A stretch of DNA of 64,000 bases, from the NCBI GenBank assembly GCA_965207985.1, contig CBDBND010000032.1, positions 372,001 through 436,000 on the forward strand, given 5' to 3'. How positions within the stretch are numbered: the stretch's first letter is position 1; every line of letters starts with the position of its first letter. Below are positions 62,440 to 64,000 of this stretch, piece after piece. The stretch is from CBDBND01 sp965207985. GTDB lineage: Bacteria; Pseudomonadota; Alphaproteobacteria; Rhodospirillales; Rhodospirillaceae. The position numbers and the translations under genes are program-made. The notes below the pieces were generated by a model, which saw only the letters and a program-made list of their open reading frames with translations, had not been told where the DNA came from and did no database searches.

Positions 62440-63929
62440 TGCGGCGCTGTCTCTTTGCCACGGCTTTCTTATTTCTGATCGCTGCAAACAGCGCGGCCCA
62501 AACATTGCGTCTGGCCATTCCGGAACTGCCGCCGGGACTCGGCTATCCCTATCGGGTGATGACCATGCCCACTCTGTTCACTATTTCCACCACGTTCGAT
62601 GGCCTGACACGCATCGACGCTGATGGTGTTGTGCACCCGTGGCTGGCCACGTCATGGCAGCAATCCAATCCAACAACGTGGATTTTCACATTGCGGGACG
62701 ATGCGGTCTTTCACAATGGCCGGCCCTTCACCGCGGACGCCGTTGTGCAAGCGGTGACCTTTCTCTCCAACCGTTTTGGCTCCGGCGAAGCGGTGGCGAC
62801 GGAAATGGCGTTTCTCAAGAGTGCCCGTGCCCTCGACGACTACACCGTCGAAATCCAGACCGACTATCCCGTTCCAGTCCTGCACCGCTTTTTTCCCGTA
62901 CTGCACATGGTCGAACCGGAAATTTGGAACGAAGTGAGCCGTGATGAATTTGCCCTCAACCCCATCGGCACGGGACCCTTCAAGGTGGAAGAGTTCGGCG
63001 CCACGAAAGTGACGTTTGCGGCTCATGAAAAGTCTTGGCGCCCGCCCCAAGTGGATGCGCTTGAACTTTATGCCGTACCCGAAGCCACGTCGCGTCTTCA
63101 AGCATTGGTGTCCGGATCGGTAGACGTGGCCTTAGGGTTGGGACCGGACGACCGTGAATTTGTTGAAAATGTAGGTGGAACTTTTCGCGGCTGGCGCAGC
63201 GAAGCGGTGCGCACCATTTCCTTTGTCCTAACGGAAGGACCCAGCCCGCTGGATGACGTACGCGTTCGCCAAGCCCTGAACTTGGCGGTGGATCGCCAGA
63301 CCATCATCGATGGTTTGCTTGGCGGGATCACGGAACCGGCCAGTCAGGCGACGACGCCTGCAGCGGAAGGTTATAACCCAACCCTCGAACCCATCCCCTA
63401 TGACCCGGACCAGGCGAGAGCCCTGCTGACGGCCGCAGGATATGCCGATGGATTTGATCTCACCATAGAAGCGGTAATCGATGCCACGGGCGTTGGCCGG
63501 GCCATGTATCAGCAGGTGGCCAATGATCTCCAGCGCATTGGGGTCACCATGACCGTTGTGCCCGCAACCTTTGCCCATCTGTTTGATCATTTCGAACGGG
63601 GCGGATGGCACGGCAAAGGGTTCGGCATGATCTACAGCACGGAACCGCCGGTCGATACGATCCGCCCTCTGCGCAATAATTCCTGTTTGCGCCCCGCGCC
63701 TTGGTATTGCGATCCTGAGCTGAGTGAGATGATCGAACAGGCGCTGGTGGAGCAGGACACGGACAAACGCGTCGCGTTAAAACAGGAGATCGTCAGACGC
63801 TACCGAGAAGAGGCACCGGCAATCTTTCTCTGGCCGGAACCACGCTTTGCCGGATTGGCACCAGGTGTGTCAGGTTTCAACGAAGTGCACGGTTTCATCA
63901 GTTACGATACGCTGGACATCGAACCATAG
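62439..63929 (+). CDS. Family-5 extracellular solute-binding protein
   Basis: 496 residues from ATG overlapping the previous stop (TGATG). Signal MRRCLFATAFLFLIAANSAA; motifs TWIFTLRDDAVFHNGRPFTA, VRQALNLAVDRQTIIDGLLG, IPYDPDQARALLTAAGYADG and NNSCLRPAPWYCDPE. It is a tandem paralogue of the previous gene, so the ligand may be related but not identical. Confidence 0.93.
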   Translation: MRRCLFATAFLFLIAANSAAQTLRLAIPELPPGLGYPYRVMTMPTLFTISTTFDGLTRIDADGVVHPWLATSWQQSNPTTWIFTLRDDAVFHNGRPFTADAVVQAVTFLSNRFGSGEAVATEMAFLKSARALDDYTVEIQTDYPVPVLHRFFPVLHMVEPEIWNEVSRDEFALNPIGTGPFKVEEFGATKVTFAAHEKSWRPPQVDALELYAVPEATSRLQALVSGSVDVALGLGPDDREFVENVGGTFRGWRSEAVRTISFVLTEGPSPLDDVRVRQALNLAVDRQTIIDGLLGGITEPASQATTPAAEGYNPTLEPIPYDPDQARALLTAAGYADGFDLTIEAVIDATGVGRAMYQQVANDLQRIGVTMTVVPATFAHLFDHFERGGWHGKGFGMIYSTEPPVDTIRPLRNNSCLRPAPWYCDPELSEMIEQALVEQDTDKRVALKQEIVRRYREEAPAIFLWPEPRFAGLAPGVSGFNEVHGFISYDTLDIEP

Positions 63930-63937
63930 GATTTGAC

Positions 63938-64000
63938 GTGGCGCGATTAATACTTTCTGTCTTTCTGATGTTTGCCAGCAGCGTTTCCGCATCCGCGGAA
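63938..64000 (+). CDS. Start of a third tandem secreted protein, probably another solute-binding protein
   Basis: GTG at 63938 is eight bases after the previous stop and opens VARLILSVFLMFASSVSASA, a typical signal peptide with cleavage near ASAE. The frame runs off the window after 21 codons. That it is again a family-5 binding protein is inferred from the two genes before it. Confidence 0.6.
   Translation, partial: MARLILSVFLMFASSVSASAE

Overview
The window looks like chromosomal DNA of an alphaproteobacterium, probably a free-living, possibly marine relative of the Rhodospirillales. The reasons are the order rpsP-rimM-trmD-rplS-leuC-leuD-leuB next to ffh, dapF, mtaB and ftsY, an IalB-type protein, an alphaproteobacterial heat-shock promoter with a ROSE-type RNA thermometer, DUF1838 and TRAP transport genes, and moderately GC-rich coding DNA. 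The exact genus cannot be read from the sequence.

Layout. 1-8.1 kb: end of a 2-hydroxyacid dehydrogenase, a class-IV aminotransferase homologue without its lysine, IalB, an rRNA/tRNA methyltransferase overlapping acetoacetyl-CoA synthetase, a DMT exporter, a TonB-dependent receptor and PhhB. 8.2-12.7 kb: a nest of insertion sequences (an IS1595-type element with passenger genes, an IS3 inside it, then an IS630) that has destroyed a lysE-family exporter gene. 12.7-24.7 kb: conserved housekeeping block (asd, leuBDC, rplS-trmD-rimM-rpsP, ffh, dapF-mtaB-ftsY). 24.7-26.2 kb: a small membrane-protein gene lying between two copies of the ftsY 3' end and itself split by an IS630. 26.2-42.7 kb: CpeT-like protein, NUDIX, secA, an IS5 deletion derivative, argJ-mutT, CinA domain protein, a frameshifted NAD-binding protein, tRNA-Leu(TAA), a 2OG-Fe(II) oxygenase, RraA- and RidA-like proteins, hsp20, ogt, DUF1838, an extracellular solute-binding protein with an amber stop, GNAT, and a cyclic-nucleotide-binding protein. 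42.8-49.5 kb: TRAP transporter dctQM with RidA and two dctP genes, one destroyed by IS256 and IS5 insertions. 49.5-56.9 kb: korAB, a peptide-type binding protein, a TPR protein and metC. 57-64 kb: an intact IS1595, a second TonB-dependent receptor and three tandem solute-binding proteins, the last cut by the window edge.

How it fits together. The physiology visible is uptake (TRAP, TonB receptors, five family-5 solute-binding proteins without their permeases in the window), amino-acid synthesis (Leu, Lys/Thr/Met through asd, dapF, metC, Arg) and ferredoxin-linked oxoacid metabolism. The genome is being eroded by transposons: at least seven IS elements or remnants from the IS1595, IS3, IS630, IS5 and IS256 families, and at least three genes that can be re-joined in frame when the IS is removed. 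Three more genes carry a single frameshift or nonsense change, which could be genuine decay or sequencing error. No defence system, CRISPR array, rRNA operon or prophage was seen. The least ordinary items are the ftsY 3'-end duplication enclosing a one-gene insert, the inward-facing promoters in the terminal repeats of the IS1595-type element, the hsp20 thermometer, and the family of solute-binding proteins with a shared cysteine-pair motif.
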